64,000 nucleotides of DNA from contig CAMNSD010000001.1 of NCBI GenBank assembly GCA_946554445.1, positions 124,001-188,000 on the forward strand. The letters run 5' to 3'. The stretch's first letter is position 1. Each line of letters starts with the position of its first letter. This document shows positions 18,177 to 27,880 of the stretch, piece after piece. Both the position numbers and the translations under genes were made by a program. A model generated the notes under the pieces. It was not told the origin of the DNA. It ran no database searches and worked only from the letters and a program-made list of their open reading frames with translations. The stretch is from an uncultured Lachnospiraceae bacterium (lineage in GTDB: Bacteria > Bacillota > Clostridia > Lachnospirales > Lachnospiraceae).

Positions 18177-19361
18177 CTAGTATTCCGCTTTCACAAACTT
18201 CCGGAAAGCCTCTAACGACCGCTCCACCTTTTCCGTATCAATACAGTAAGCAAGCCGGAAATATCCCTTCACGCCAAAGCTGTCGCTGGGCACCAGGACC
18301 AGATCGTATTTCTTCGCCTTCTCACTGAAAGCGACCGCATCCTCTTCCAACGCTTTCGGGAAAATATAAAATGTCCCGCCAGGTTTGACACACTCGAATC
18401 CCAAATCTGTCAGTTCTTTATATAATATGTTCATATTCGTCTCATAGACCGATAAATCCGCCGTCAAATCAAGCACTTCGGCCACCGCCAGCTGAATAAT
18501 GGACGGCGGACAGTTATGTCCCGTCCCCCTGGAAATCTGACTGCACATAACACTGATGATATCCGCATCCGTACAGGCCGGATTGACCGCCACATATCCG
18601 ATACGTTCACCCGGCAAAGATAAGGACTTGGAGAACGAATAACAGGATAAGGTATTGTCATAGAATTTGGACGGATAAGGAGCATCCACGCCCGCAAAGA
18701 CAATCTCCCTGTAGGGCTCGTCCGAAATCAGGAAAATATCGTGTCCGTACTGTTTTTCCTTTTCCCGCATGATGCGCGTCATCTCCTGCATGGTCTGTGT
18801 GGAATAGACCATCCCGGAAGGATTGTTCGGCGTATTGATGAGAACCGCTGCCACCTTTTCCGTCAGCATCTGCTCAAAAGCCTCAAAGTTGACCTGGAAG
18901 TTCTCCGTATCCGCCGGCACCACCTTAAGCACCGCTCCTGTCAGATTGATATAAGGCGCATACTCCGGGAAATGGGGCGCAAAAGTGATGACTTCATCCC
19001 CCGGCTGGGCCACACAGCGCACCGCATGGGCAATGGCCCCCGCCGCACCGGTAGTCATGAAAATATGATTCCCCGTATAGTGCATCCCAAATCTCTGATT
19101 GAGGGAAGCCGCCACCTTATCCCGCACCGAAGGGATCCCCAGACTCTGGCTATACCCATGCAGTTCCATGGGATTTCTCTCCTGCAGCATCCTGATCATC
19201 GTATCCGTAAACGCCTGCGGCACCGGTACGGAAGGATTGCCGAGACTGTAATCAAACACATTCTCATAGCCGATCTCCTTCCCTCTCTGCGTGGCAAACT
19301 CCGACAGCTGCCGAATCACGGATTTTCCCTGTAACATATCTTTGTATTTTTGCACGATCAT
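18177..19361 (-). CDS. PLP-dependent aminotransferase class I (aspartate aminotransferase-like)
   Basis: 394 residues of fold type I. NPSVPVPQAF near 42, NTPNNPSGMVYS near 172, SDEPYREIVF near 212 and SFSKSLSLPGERIGYV near 243 with the PLP-binding Lys are the class I/II signatures, and the C-terminal FRLAYC holds the substrate-carboxylate Arg. Sequence alone does not separate aspartate, alanine or aromatic specificity. GAGGG precedes the ATG. It lies between the alpha-galactosidase gene (96 bp) and the patatin gene, with no evident pathway link. Confidence 0.92.
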   Translation of the reverse strand: MIVQKYKDMLQGKSVIRQLSEFATQRGKEIGYENVFDYSLGNPSVPVPQAFTDTMIRMLQERNPMELHGYSQSLGIPSVRDKVAASLNQRFGMHYTGNHIFMTTGAAGAIAHAVRCVAQPGDEVITFAPHFPEYAPYINLTGAVLKVVPADTENFQVNFEAFEQMLTEKVAAVLINTPNNPSGMVYSTQTMQEMTRIMREKEKQYGHDIFLISDEPYREIVFAGVDAPYPSKFYDNTLSCYSFSKSLSLPGERIGYVAVNPACTDADIISVMCSQISRGTGHNCPPSIIQLAVAEVLDLTADLSVYETNMNILYKELTDLGFECVKPGGTFYIFPKALEEDAVAFSEKAKKYDLVLVPSDSFGVKGYFRLAYCIDTEKVERSLEAFRKFVKAEY

Positions 19362-19457
19362 AATCTTTTCCCTCTTTCTGTTTCCATATTCTTTTCAGCA
19401 TGTGCCAAACTACTGTCCAAGTCATCCGGTCATGCCTTTCTGATTTCTGCCGTCCGA

Positions 19458-21668
19458 CTACTTTGCCCTCAAGTGTAACAGCCTGCCTTGGAAATCGCCC
19501 CGAATCGGCGGTATATTGATGCCCGCATAATACAGGGTATCTCCGCGGTACTCTGTCTGTTCCATCTCCGGCCAATCCGCCGCATTTTCGATCACATATG
19601 TTCTATCCAAATCCAGTCCCGGAATATGAATCCGTCTACTGTGAAAATTCGGCCTGTTCAGCACCTGGATATAAGTGACGAGCGCCTCGCTCTTATCCTT
19701 GGCCACCACCTCATAACAGTCATAATAATGGTTCTCGGCATAATGTGCAATACGGTAGTAATCTCCCCGACGCACCAGATCATTATATTTATGATACATT
19801 GCCACCTGCTCCGGGATCATATCCCTGTCCGCCTGTGGTATCCTCGTCACGTCCAATTCATAACCAAAAGTCCCGGCAAGCGCCACATATCCCCTGGTCG
19901 CAAAAGGCGTCACTCTGCCCACCGTATGATTCGGACAGTCAGACACATGGGCCCCCATGGTGGACAGCGGATAAACCAAAGCCGTGCCGGCCTGAATCGA
20001 CAATCGCTCCACCGCATCCGCATCATCGGAACACCAGATCTGCGGACTGTAATACAACATACCGGGATCAAATCTGGCCCCGCCGCCGGAACAATTCTCC
20101 AACAAAAGATTCGGGAAATCGCTAATCAGCCGCTCCTGCATCTCGTAGACTGCAAGCACCTGCCTGTGCAAAAGTTCTCCCTGTCTGTCTGCAGGAAGCC
20201 CATAACTGCCCAGATCGCTCAACTGCCTGTTCATATCCCATTTGACATACTCGATATTGGCGCTTCGCAGCACCGCCGCCACCTGTTCATAAATATAGTC
20301 CCTGACTTCCTTCCGTGTCAGATCCAGCACATACTGATTCCTGCCAAGACTTCCCGTTCTGCCGGGAATCTGGATTGCCCAGTCAGGATGCTTTCTGTAC
20401 AAATTAGAATCCGGCGAGATCATCTCCGGCTCGAACCAGATGCCAAACTTCATGCCCAGCTTATTAACCTCTTCCACCAGATGTTTCAATCCGCCCTCCA
20501 ACTTGGACTCATTCACCTGCCAATCTCCCAGGCTGCTGTTGTCATCATCCCTGCATCCGAACCAACCGTCATCCATCACCAGCATCTCTATGCCAAGTGT
20601 AGAAGCCTGCTTTGCAATATCCAAAAGCTTCTGTGCGTCAAACTCAAAATAAGTAGCTTCCCAGTTATTGAGGAGAATCGGACGCTTCGTATCTCTATAG
20701 ACACCCCGAATCAAATGCTCCCGATACAGATCATGGAAGTTTCTGGTCATACCACCAATCCCCTGGGCCGAATACATACAGATAACTTCCGGCGCCTGAA
20801 AACTTTCCCCTGCTTCCAGCTTCCAGCAGAAATTATCCGGATGGATCCCCATCATCGCCCGAATGGAACCGAACTGATTCGCTTCAATCTGCGCTAGGAA
20901 ATTACCCGAATAAACAAAACTCATGGCATAGATTTCCCCTGACTCTTCCGTCGTCTCACGCTTCTTCCAGGCCATGAAGGGGTGTTCCTGATGACTCGAT
21001 TCCCCGCGCACCGAGCATACGCTCTGTTTGCCCCTCATAACGTGTCGTGTCTGGATCCCGCGTTCTCGCCCCCAGGAACCATGCAGCGTGATCATCTCAT
21101 AATCCTCATTATCCATATCAATACAGGCTGACAATACTTTTGTCAAATATATGGGTCCGTCACTGCCATTCACAATCTTCACACTTCTGGCGATTGCATC
21201 CGTATCCGCGAAAATACTGTAAGATAAAATGACCTGCAGTTTCAGCACCTTATCCTCGCAAGTAATCTCCAGCGTCTGGCAGACATCTTTCCCGCCGAAA
21301 GTCGCTGGCAGCCCCTCCAACGCTTCCTTCCCGTCATAAATCCGATGGGATACATAGGAGAGCGACACGCCCGTATGACCGCCCATAGTCCGCACCGCCA
21401 GCGTCCCTTCCCTGTAATCACCCAGGTTATTTCCCGTATATTCCATGGGAAAGGTGTCCAGGAAAGAAAGCCGTTCCCGGTTATTCCGGGACGGGACAAA
21501 AGGCGCCTCATTGGTGCGCATCAGATAGGTCAAATTATTCTCCGTCAATTTTCTTCCATAATATACATGTCCCAGAAAATTTTCCTCATCCACAACAGCA
21601 ATACAGTAACTGGTGTGAGACGTATCTAATTTAAACAATCTATTCTGTTCATAATAAGTGATGTTCAT
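19458..21668 (-). CDS. Alpha-galactosidase, GH36 family
   Basis: Hydrolyses alpha-1,6-galactosides such as melibiose and raffinose. 736 residues from ATG 21668, placed by AAAGGG 9 nt upstream. An N-terminal beta-sandwich (to about 310) precedes the TIM barrel: LVMDDGWFGCR near 362, VKWDMNRQLSD near 475 with the Asp nucleophile, and CSGGGARFDPGM near 530 with IWCSDDADA holding the acid/base Asp. No signal peptide, so the substrate must be imported. The binding-protein transporter at 35-39 kb is linked to beta-galactosidase instead; a dedicated alpha-galactoside transporter is not visible. It follows glpK by 77 bp. Confidence 0.95.
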   Translation of the reverse strand: MNITYYEQNRLFKLDTSHTSYCIAVVDEENFLGHVYYGRKLTENNLTYLMRTNEAPFVPSRNNRERLSFLDTFPMEYTGNNLGDYREGTLAVRTMGGHTGVSLSYVSHRIYDGKEALEGLPATFGGKDVCQTLEITCEDKVLKLQVILSYSIFADTDAIARSVKIVNGSDGPIYLTKVLSACIDMDNEDYEMITLHGSWGRERGIQTRHVMRGKQSVCSVRGESSHQEHPFMAWKKRETTEESGEIYAMSFVYSGNFLAQIEANQFGSIRAMMGIHPDNFCWKLEAGESFQAPEVICMYSAQGIGGMTRNFHDLYREHLIRGVYRDTKRPILLNNWEATYFEFDAQKLLDIAKQASTLGIEMLVMDDGWFGCRDDDNSSLGDWQVNESKLEGGLKHLVEEVNKLGMKFGIWFEPEMISPDSNLYRKHPDWAIQIPGRTGSLGRNQYVLDLTRKEVRDYIYEQVAAVLRSANIEYVKWDMNRQLSDLGSYGLPADRQGELLHRQVLAVYEMQERLISDFPNLLLENCSGGGARFDPGMLYYSPQIWCSDDADAVERLSIQAGTALVYPLSTMGAHVSDCPNHTVGRVTPFATRGYVALAGTFGYELDVTRIPQADRDMIPEQVAMYHKYNDLVRRGDYYRIAHYAENHYYDCYEVVAKDKSEALVTYIQVLNRPNFHSRRIHIPGLDLDRTYVIENAADWPEMEQTEYRGDTLYYAGINIPPIRGDFQGRLLHLRAK

Positions 21669-21745
21669 TCTATAATCCCTTTCCGCTTTTCTTCGTTCAC
21701 AGGCTTCTCTCACTTACTGCTATTATATGGCACTGCCCATTGCCA

Positions 21746-23245
21746 TCATATATCATCCGTCGCCCAGACAATGGCACATCTGACGGCACGCTTCCAGCCC
21801 TTGACCAGCTGCCCCCTGGTCTCTTCCTCCATGGATACGTCAAACCGCTTTCCCAACTGCCAGTTAGCGCAGATCTCCACCTTATCCTTCCAGTATCCCA
21901 CGGAAAGACCTGCCAGATAAGCAGCCCCCAGCGCAGTGGTCTCAATACAGCTTGGCCGATACACCGCCTGTCCCGTGATATCAGCCTGAAACTGCATCAG
22001 AAAATCATTGGCACTGGCGCCGCCGTCCACCTTTAATTCCCCCAAAGGAATCCCCGCATCTTCCTCCATGGCTTTTAACACATCCATAGACTGATATGCA
22101 ATGGACTCCAGCACCGCTCTCACAAAATGCTCTTTCTGGCATCCTCTCGTGATCCCAACCACCGTACCCCTCGCATAAGGATTCCAGTAGGGCGTTCCCA
22201 TACCCACAAAAGCAGGCACCACATAGACGCCGCAGGTATCCGGCACCCGCAGGGCATATTTCTCAGAGTGCTGTGAAATCTTCATCATCCGCATCTCATC
22301 CCGCATCCACTGAACCGCCGCCCCTGCCACAAAAACGCTGCCCTCTAAGGCATATTCCGGCCTGACAGAATCCCCGGCCGCAATCGTAGTCAAAAGCCCA
22401 TTGTGCGAAGCAATCGCCTCTTTCCCTGTATTCATCAGAAGGAAACAGCCTGTCCCGTAAGTGTTCTTCACCTGTCCCGGTTCAAAGCAGCACTGTCCGA
22501 AAAGCGCCGCCTGCTGGTCCCCGGCCGCTCCCGCAATGGGAATCGGCGCGCCAAAGATACTGCCGTTGCTCATACCAAACACCGTACCCGAAGGTTTTAC
22601 CTCCGGCAGCATCTGCCGGGGAATCCGCAGGATATCAAGAAGTTCTTCATCCCACTCCAGCGTATGGATATTATAAAGCATGGTGCGGGAAGCGTTGGTA
22701 TAATCCGTCACATGAGCAGCACCCTTCATCAGATTCCAGATCAGCCAGGTGTCCACCGTACCGAACAATAATTCTCCGCGTTCGGCGCGCTGTCTTGCCC
22801 CTTCCACATGTTCCAAAATCCAGGCAATCTTACTTCCCGAAAAATAAGCGTCCGGCACAAGCCCGGTCTTATCCCGTATCTTTTCCGTATATCCCTGTTT
22901 TTTCAAATCGTCTATGTATTCCGCCGTTCTGCGGCACTGCCATACGATCGCATTGTACACCGGCTCGCCGGTCTCTTTGTCCCACACGATTGTAGTCTCT
23001 CTCTGATTTGTGATACCGATACCCGCAATCTGTGCCGCGTTCACCCCAATATGTGCCATGGCCTCGATTGCCACAGCCAGCTGGGACGCCCAAATTTCAC
23101 GAGGATTATGTTCCACCCAGCCGGCCTGCGGATAAATCTGCGTAAACTCTTTCTGGGCCATACTGCAGATATTTCCCTTCCTATCAAATAATATACAGCG
23201 GGAACTGGTAGTCCCCTGATCTAACGCCATAATATACTGCTGCAT
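21746..23245 (-). CDS. glpK: Glycerol kinase GlpK
   Basis: ATP:glycerol 3-phosphotransferase of the FGGY family, 499 residues. [18 protein letters not shown] opens the ATP-binding domain; [11 protein letters not shown] near 42, [11 protein letters not shown] near 80, the substrate region CRRTAEY near 104 and [13 protein letters not shown] near 240 are typical, with a C-terminal [15 protein letters not shown]. In Firmicutes GlpK is often activated by phosphorylation from HPr at a His; that residue was not assigned here. No glpF or glpD is adjacent, and the alpha-galactosidase gene follows. Confidence 0.96.
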   Translation of the reverse strand: MQQYIMALDQGTTSSRCILFDRKGNICSMAQKEFTQIYPQAGWVEHNPREIWASQLAVAIEAMAHIGVNAAQIAGIGITNQRETTIVWDKETGEPVYNAIVWQCRRTAEYIDDLKKQGYTEKIRDKTGLVPDAYFSGSKIAWILEHVEGARQRAERGELLFGTVDTWLIWNLMKGAAHVTDYTNASRTMLYNIHTLEWDEELLDILRIPRQMLPEVKPSGTVFGMSNGSIFGAPIPIAGAAGDQQAALFGQCCFEPGQVKNTYGTGCFLLMNTGKEAIASHNGLLTTIAAGDSVRPEYALEGSVFVAGAAVQWMRDEMRMMKISQHSEKYALRVPDTCGVYVVPAFVGMGTPYWNPYARGTVVGITRGCQKEHFVRAVLESIAYQSMDVLKAMEEDAGIPLGELKVDGGASANDFLMQFQADITGQAVYRPSCIETTALGAAYLAGLSVGYWKDKVEICANWQLGKRFDVSMEEETRGQLVKGWKRAVRCAIVWATDDI

Positions 23246-23390
23246 CCTTACCTCTTTTCTGTGCCGCTTCTTACATCCAAACCGAATTGAACCAGCACAT
23301 GATATGTCTGTAAAATCCCGTATAACAACTTTATTAAGTATATAATATCCGACAGGGATTCGTCTATAGTTATCCTTCTGTATCTGGGAG

Positions 23391-23453
23391 AAAATGTGCG
23401 GCCGCGCCCACTACCTCTAAAAATCATCAGTAGTGAGTGCGGCCGCACATTTT
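23391..23453. terminator. Long hairpin terminator after the chemoreceptor gene
   Basis: Two 24-nt arms, 23391-23414 and 23430-23453, pair throughout except for a symmetric 3-nt internal loop. Each arm holds GCGGCCGC, and AAAATGTG/CACATTTT ends the stem, so a uridine tract follows in either direction. It lies 20 bp past the chemoreceptor stop and may also insulate glpK. Confidence 0.88.
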
Positions 23454-23473
23454 AGTGTTTTTATCAAGAATCA

Positions 23474-25150
23474 TCATAGCCGGAATCTTGAAGTAATGTC
23501 TGACAACTGCCGGGCAGATACCTTTCCGTTTAATGTCTTGTCAAAAGCCTCCGCCGTAAGTCCTACCACATCTGTTGTCTTCTGAGCAATGTCGGAAATT
23601 CCCATAGTACAGTCGCTGATATTGTCGTTGACCTCCGACATAGCGCCCGCAATCTCATCAATAAAACGTTTCAGCTCCATAACCTCCTCGTTTGCCTGAT
23701 TCATAAACTCCTCTATCGAACTGGTTGCTCTACTGTATTCATCACTAGACTGCATAAACTCGTCATAGTCATTCATTACCTTATGCTCAAGGAAATTCAA
23801 CGCATCCACGAGACAGCCTCGCAGTGTCTCCACGGACGAATTGACATCATCCACAATCGCCACAATATTGGCTCCGGTTTGGGTAGACTGTGTCGCCAGA
23901 GAGGCAATCTCACTTGCCACAACGCCAAATCCTCTCCCTTCTTCCCCGGCCCTTGCCGCTTCAATCGAAGCGTTCAAAGAAAGCAGATTGGTTCGATACG
24001 CAATAGCTTGAATGGCTTTTGCAAGCTCATTGATTTGAGCTGCCTTCTGTGCTTTTATAATCGCTTCCTGCGAGGTTTTCTGTATCTTATCGTACACCTG
24101 CAAAGTCTCCTCACGGGAAGTATTTGTTTTCTCATGGATTATTGTACTCTTTTGACGTACATCCGCCGTAAGTTCCGTTCCGGCGTTGATATGTCCGGCA
24201 ACGGCAGCTGCATTTTTATTCATATTTTCAACATGAGCCGTAACGGATTGCATAGACACAGATGTCTTCTCCATAGTCGCCGCCATCTTCTGGTTGACGG
24301 CGGAATTGTTGGTAGAAGCCTGATTCACCCCTTCCGAAATCTCATATAGAGAATCCGAGTCTTTTACCAGCTTTTCCGAAATATCGTTGAGTTCCGAAAC
24401 AATCTCCCCCAACTCTTCCTTCATATGGATAACTGCGTTTCCCATTGTACCCACCTCGTCATGCGTTGCCGGAATGACGATGCCGCTTTGCATGTTCAAT
24501 TCGGAAATATCATTGATTACTGCCGTCAATGCCACAATGGGCCGCGTAATCATCCTTGTAACCACCAGCCCAATGCCCAGAGCCGCGAAAAGCAGCGCCA
24601 GCCCAATCACGGCACTGATTGCAGATATGGTATTGACCGGTTTCATAACATCCGCTTTATCCGCCTGGACAAAAATAACCCAGTCATTAACTGTACACAT
24701 GAAGGCAATGTAGACCTCACTGCCATCTATCGTACATTCCCTGACATCCGCCGTTGTAATCATTCCTGTCTGCAAGGTATCAAGAACACTTTGAATCACT
24801 GCATTTCCTGTAATCTGCTGCCCCAGCATATCCGCGTTGTCATGATACAGAAACTTTCCCTGCGTATCTACCAGATAAACCCTGCTCGACTTCATGGTAT
24901 TAATCCCCACAGTATTCAAAATATAGTCGAGCCTCCCAAGTCCCAGTTCCATGTTATCTCTCCCGGTATCGCTGTAAAAACATTCGTACAGGGTGTCCGA
25001 GGCATGGACACAAGTATCATATAAGTAACTCTCACATAACTCCGTAATATTCTTTTTATTGACCATATAAGATACCGTCAATATTCCGGCAATCAAACTA
25101 ATAGATGTGGCTATAATCAGCAACGCAATTTTACCGCGTATAGATTTCAT
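23474..25150 (-). CDS. Methyl-accepting chemotaxis protein
   Basis: Transmembrane chemoreceptor of about 558 residues. A first membrane helix (about 8-28), an extracytoplasmic Cache-like sensor (30-180), a second helix near 183-205, HAMP (about 205-260) and a cytoplasmic coiled coil with the conserved hairpin tip TNLLSLNASIEAARAGEEG near residue 388. The ATG at 25150 follows AAAGGAG by 6 nt; a GTG five codons earlier overlaps that site. It starts 11 bp after the solute-binding protein stop, so the two are cotranscribed and the receptor probably reads the liganded binding protein. No flagellar or other che genes are in the window. Confidence 0.93.
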   Translation of the reverse strand: MKSIRGKIALLIIATSISLIAGILTVSYMVNKKNITELCESYLYDTCVHASDTLYECFYSDTGRDNMELGLGRLDYILNTVGINTMKSSRVYLVDTQGKFLYHDNADMLGQQITGNAVIQSVLDTLQTGMITTADVRECTIDGSEVYIAFMCTVNDWVIFVQADKADVMKPVNTISAISAVIGLALLFAALGIGLVVTRMITRPIVALTAVINDISELNMQSGIVIPATHDEVGTMGNAVIHMKEELGEIVSELNDISEKLVKDSDSLYEISEGVNQASTNNSAVNQKMAATMEKTSVSMQSVTAHVENMNKNAAAVAGHINAGTELTADVRQKSTIIHEKTNTSREETLQVYDKIQKTSQEAIIKAQKAAQINELAKAIQAIAYRTNLLSLNASIEAARAGEEGRGFGVVASEIASLATQSTQTGANIVAIVDDVNSSVETLRGCLVDALNFLEHKVMNDYDEFMQSSDEYSRATSSIEEFMNQANEEVMELKRFIDEIAGAMSEVNDNISDCTMGISDIAQKTTDVVGLTAEAFDKTLNGKVSARQLSDITSRFRL

Positions 25151-25161
25151 TTGTTCTCCTT

Positions 25162-26493
25162 TCACTTTCCAAGCGACAGCGCTTTCTCAGATGCCCAGTT
25201 GTTTTTCACAGATTCTACTACTTTTTCCCAGGATATGTCCCCCCTACAATATGCATAGAGCGAATTTCCAAGTTCCACCTTAAAGCGCTGGCTTGGGAAC
25301 GCTGTAAAATCCCAGTTCACTGTTTTTTTAGAGGTATCGGACATATAGGAAACCACCTGCCTTGCCAGAGGATCATTGGGGCTTTCCTCATAAGCAAAGG
25401 TATTGAACGGAGAGATAAAGCCTAAGGAATCTGTGACATATTTCTTGCCCGTCTCAGATCCATACAGCCATTCCAGAAAAGCAATGGAAGCCTGCTGATC
25501 TGCTTCGTCCGCAATACTATTCACGCAGATATAGCTTTCCGTTCCAATACACAGTCCCTGTTTCTCCTCACCGTCTACACCTGTATAAATTGGCAGGAAT
25601 TTCACATCTTCCTCTTTTACCTGATTGCCGTCAATCTGGGAAATTTGACTCCATGCCCAGTTGCCGTTCTGCACCATCGCTGCTTTTCCCGTTGCGAACT
25701 CCCCCATAGAATCGTTCACCGTCTTAGAGGCAAGTTCCTCGGGGGTAGCACAAGAATTATTTATATACAAATCAAAAATATTTTTTAAGTTCGCTTCATA
25801 GTTAAAATCAAGTTCCATCTCATCCGCAATGCCCTTTTGGGAAAATTCATAGTAGACAGGAAGATTTGCTAAATGCGTGTGCCAGCGCCAATCCTCCCCC
25901 TCGCTAAAAGAAGTAGAGGCAAATACCCCTTCAATGCCAAGTTCCTCACAATGCTGCGACATATCTTCCACCAGGCTCCTAAGCTTATCAAAGTTGTTGA
26001 CTTCCTCCATACTCCTAAAATCCGTCTTCCTGGAGGACAGTGAAAAATATTTCTGCATAATGCCGTCATTGTATATAATACCATACCCTTCTACCACATA
26101 AGGAATCCCATAAACTCCGTCTCCATCCCTGACCGCCATGTCCGGTTCAACCAACCATGAATAGAACTGGGTATCACTCAAATCCTTACAGTAATTCTTC
26201 CATTTCCCGTAATCCACCGAGCCATTTATCTGGAACAGCGTGGGAGGGTTCTGTTTTGCAATTTCGGATTTCAAAGTCTGTTCATAGCTGCCGCTTGCAG
26301 CCGTCAATATCCTTACTCCTATACCGGTCTCAGCCTCGTAAGCTCTGGCAATTTCTTTCCAGCTATCCGCTGCTTCTGGCTTGTAATTCAAGTAATATAT
26401 TCTAGGCTCCTTTTCTTTTTGCCCGCATCCTGCAAGCAGCACCAAAATCAGGCAGAAAAGCAATCCAAATACAACAAAAAATTTCTTTTTCAT
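25162..26493 (-). CDS. Extracellular solute-binding lipoprotein (ABC family 1), orphan
   Basis: 443 residues. A lipoprotein signal (FVVFGLLFCLILVLLAGCG) with cysteine near residue 23, then a family 1 binding-protein fold: AAASGSYEQTLKSEIAKQ near 65, GKAAMVQNGNWAW near 258 and a C-terminal hinge region. It resembles sugar-binding proteins of carbohydrate ABC importers, yet no permease or ATPase is nearby; the next gene is a chemoreceptor. It may feed a transporter encoded elsewhere or serve only in sensing. Ligand not inferable. Motif C copy 1 lies 122 bp upstream. Confidence 0.88.
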   Translation of the reverse strand: MKKKFFVVFGLLFCLILVLLAGCGQKEKEPRIYYLNYKPEAADSWKEIARAYEAETGIGVRILTAASGSYEQTLKSEIAKQNPPTLFQINGSVDYGKWKNYCKDLSDTQFYSWLVEPDMAVRDGDGVYGIPYVVEGYGIIYNDGIMQKYFSLSSRKTDFRSMEEVNNFDKLRSLVEDMSQHCEELGIEGVFASTSFSEGEDWRWHTHLANLPVYYEFSQKGIADEMELDFNYEANLKNIFDLYINNSCATPEELASKTVNDSMGEFATGKAAMVQNGNWAWSQISQIDGNQVKEEDVKFLPIYTGVDGEEKQGLCIGTESYICVNSIADEADQQASIAFLEWLYGSETGKKYVTDSLGFISPFNTFAYEESPNDPLARQVVSYMSDTSKKTVNWDFTAFPSQRFKVELGNSLYAYCRGDISWEKVVESVKNNWASEKALSLGK

Positions 26494-26614
26494 CTGTAGC
26501 TTCCTCTTTTCTCTTTTTCCTTATCGCAGCATATAGACATTTATACATACCACTTAAAAATAGTTATTATATTATAAAATTATATATAAAAAGTGCTGTT
26601 TTTTCTCCCCAAAT

Positions 26615-26646
26615 GGTACAAATTGCATTTTTTACGGTATACTTTG
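26615..26646 (-). repeat. 32-bp motif C, copy 1
   Basis: Conserved frame GGTAC at one end and GGTATACTTTG at the other, the GGTA elements 21 bp apart. It matches copy 2 at 29 of 32 and copy 3 at 26 of 32 positions. It lies 122 bp upstream of the leftward solute-binding/chemoreceptor operon. Possible operator; no known consensus recognised. Confidence 0.65.
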
Positions 26647-26756
26647 TATGCCTGTGGCAGATTGATTGCGGTCGAGGAAATGTAAACTATCTTTTGCCTT
26701 AGAACCAGCAGAAGAAATTTCATCTTCCAAATTTTCTGAAACATGCTACAATTAAA

Positions 26757-26809
26757 AAAGTAATTTGCTAGGCAAATAACTTTACGAGGACCGCTTCGCG
26801 GCCTCGGAT
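26757..26809 (+). repeat. Hairpin-array repeat A, copy 2
   Basis: Same two hairpins as copy 1: AGTAATTTGC / GCAAATAACT (here with a TAG loop) and CGAGGACCGC / GCGGCCTCG with a TTC loop, 50 of 53 identical to 16399-16451. It sits 43 bp before the AEC ATG, so it would be in that mRNA's leader if transcription starts upstream. Confidence 0.85.
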
Positions 26810-26852
26810 TAGCGGGAAAATTTCTTTCAAGATTGAAAAGGGAAACATATAT

Positions 26853-27815
26853 ATGAGCATCACAATCGTATTGCAGCAAATGGTCATCATTTTTATCTTA
26901 ATCGGAATCGGCATGGTCCTTTACCGGAGTAAGATGTTGTCGGAAGAAACCTCCAAGCAGATTTCCGGCATCATCATCAACGTCACCAACCCGGCGCTTT
27001 TAATCTGTTCCGCTTTTGATGACGGTCCCAAAGTCTCCCTGCGGGAACTGGGCATCGCCCTGATTTCCTATGCGGCGGTCTTTGCAATCCTGATTGCCAT
27101 CGCCTTTTTGATTCCTTATGTCCTTGGCGTACCCCAAAAATTTCACTATGCCTACCAGATGCTGACGATTTTCGGCAACGTAGGCTTTATCGGCATTCCT
27201 TTGGCCTCCGCTGTCCTGGGCAGTGAATCTCTTATTTTTGTCTCTATCTTTAACCTGCTGTTCAATCTACTGATTTATACCTTCGGAATGTCCACGTTGC
27301 AAAAAGCTGCTTTCCTACAGGTTGAGGAAGGCGCTTCCATTCCCGAAAACAGTTTGACCTCCGGCCGTTTACAGAAATTTATCAATGCCGGAACGATCTC
27401 AGCAGCCGCCACTATTTTCTTTTATCTGAGCGATTTTCATGTACCCGTCATCATATCTTCCACGCTATCTTACGCCGGGCGCGCTACCACACTTTTGTCC
27501 ATGCTGGTGCTTGGCGTATCCGTTGCGCAGATAGCCCCCAAGGATATTTTTTCCCATCCGAGACTCTATGTCTTCACGCTGCTTCGGCAGATTCTTGTAC
27601 CCATTGGCTGTGTCCTGCTGATGCGCGGCCTGATTGGCAATAAATTAATATTAAATACTATGCTCCTGATGGTTGCGGTTCCCGCCGCCAATATGCCTCT
27701 CATGATCGCCAAACAGATGGATATGGACACCGATTCTATCTCACAGGGCATCATTCTGACCACTGTCTTAAGTCTTGTGACGGTTCCCATTGCCTGTCTC
27801 TTTCTCGTTGTATAG
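26853..27815 (+). CDS. AEC family transporter (auxin efflux carrier/malate permease type)
   Basis: 320-residue secondary transporter with about ten membrane segments in two inverted halves. N-terminal IIFILIGIGMVLYRSKML and ISGIIINVTNPALLICSAF near residue 40 are typical, as is the conserved MVAVPAANMPLMIAKQMD near 272. Characterised relatives export or exchange organic acids; substrate unassigned here. AAAGGGAAA precedes the ATG. Monocistronic or followed by the DUF4474-like gene after 65 bp. Confidence 0.9.
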   Translation: MSITIVLQQMVIIFILIGIGMVLYRSKMLSEETSKQISGIIINVTNPALLICSAFDDGPKVSLRELGIALISYAAVFAILIAIAFLIPYVLGVPQKFHYAYQMLTIFGNVGFIGIPLASAVLGSESLIFVSIFNLLFNLLIYTFGMSTLQKAAFLQVEEGASIPENSLTSGRLQKFINAGTISAAATIFFYLSDFHVPVIISSTLSYAGRATTLLSMLVLGVSVAQIAPKDIFSHPRLYVFTLLRQILVPIGCVLLMRGLIGNKLILNTMLLMVAVPAANMPLMIAKQMDMDTDSISQGIILTTVLSLVTVPIACLFLVV

Positions 27816-27880
27816 AAATTCCCGAACAATTTCTTTTCTATCGTCATAAAATAGAGTAAAACCACATAGGATATTAAGTT

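Larger units (their letters stand above)
26494..26852. other. 359-bp divergent intergenic region
   Basis: Between the leftward solute-binding gene and the rightward AEC gene. It holds an AT-rich stretch with several TATAAT-like boxes (26550-26600), motif C copy 1 and hairpin repeat A copy 2. The short reading frame antisense across the repeat has no protein-like features. Promoters for both genes must lie here, but no consensus -35/-10 pair is clear. Confidence 0.5.

Noticed and set aside
19488..20897. Long rightward open frame of 469 codons
   Set aside because: It is antisense to the GH36 alpha-galactosidase, has no domain signature and no ribosome site; its length comes from the codon bias of the real gene.
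26615..26646. Motif C as a sigma-54 or sigma-28 promoter
   Set aside because: The GG and GC pairs are 8 rather than 10 bp apart for sigma-54, and neither TAAA nor GCCGATAA of sigma-28 is present.
26580..26879. Leftward open frame of 99 codons across repeat A copy 2
   Set aside because: It overlaps the repeat and the AEC start; the product is low in complexity and there is no ribosome site.
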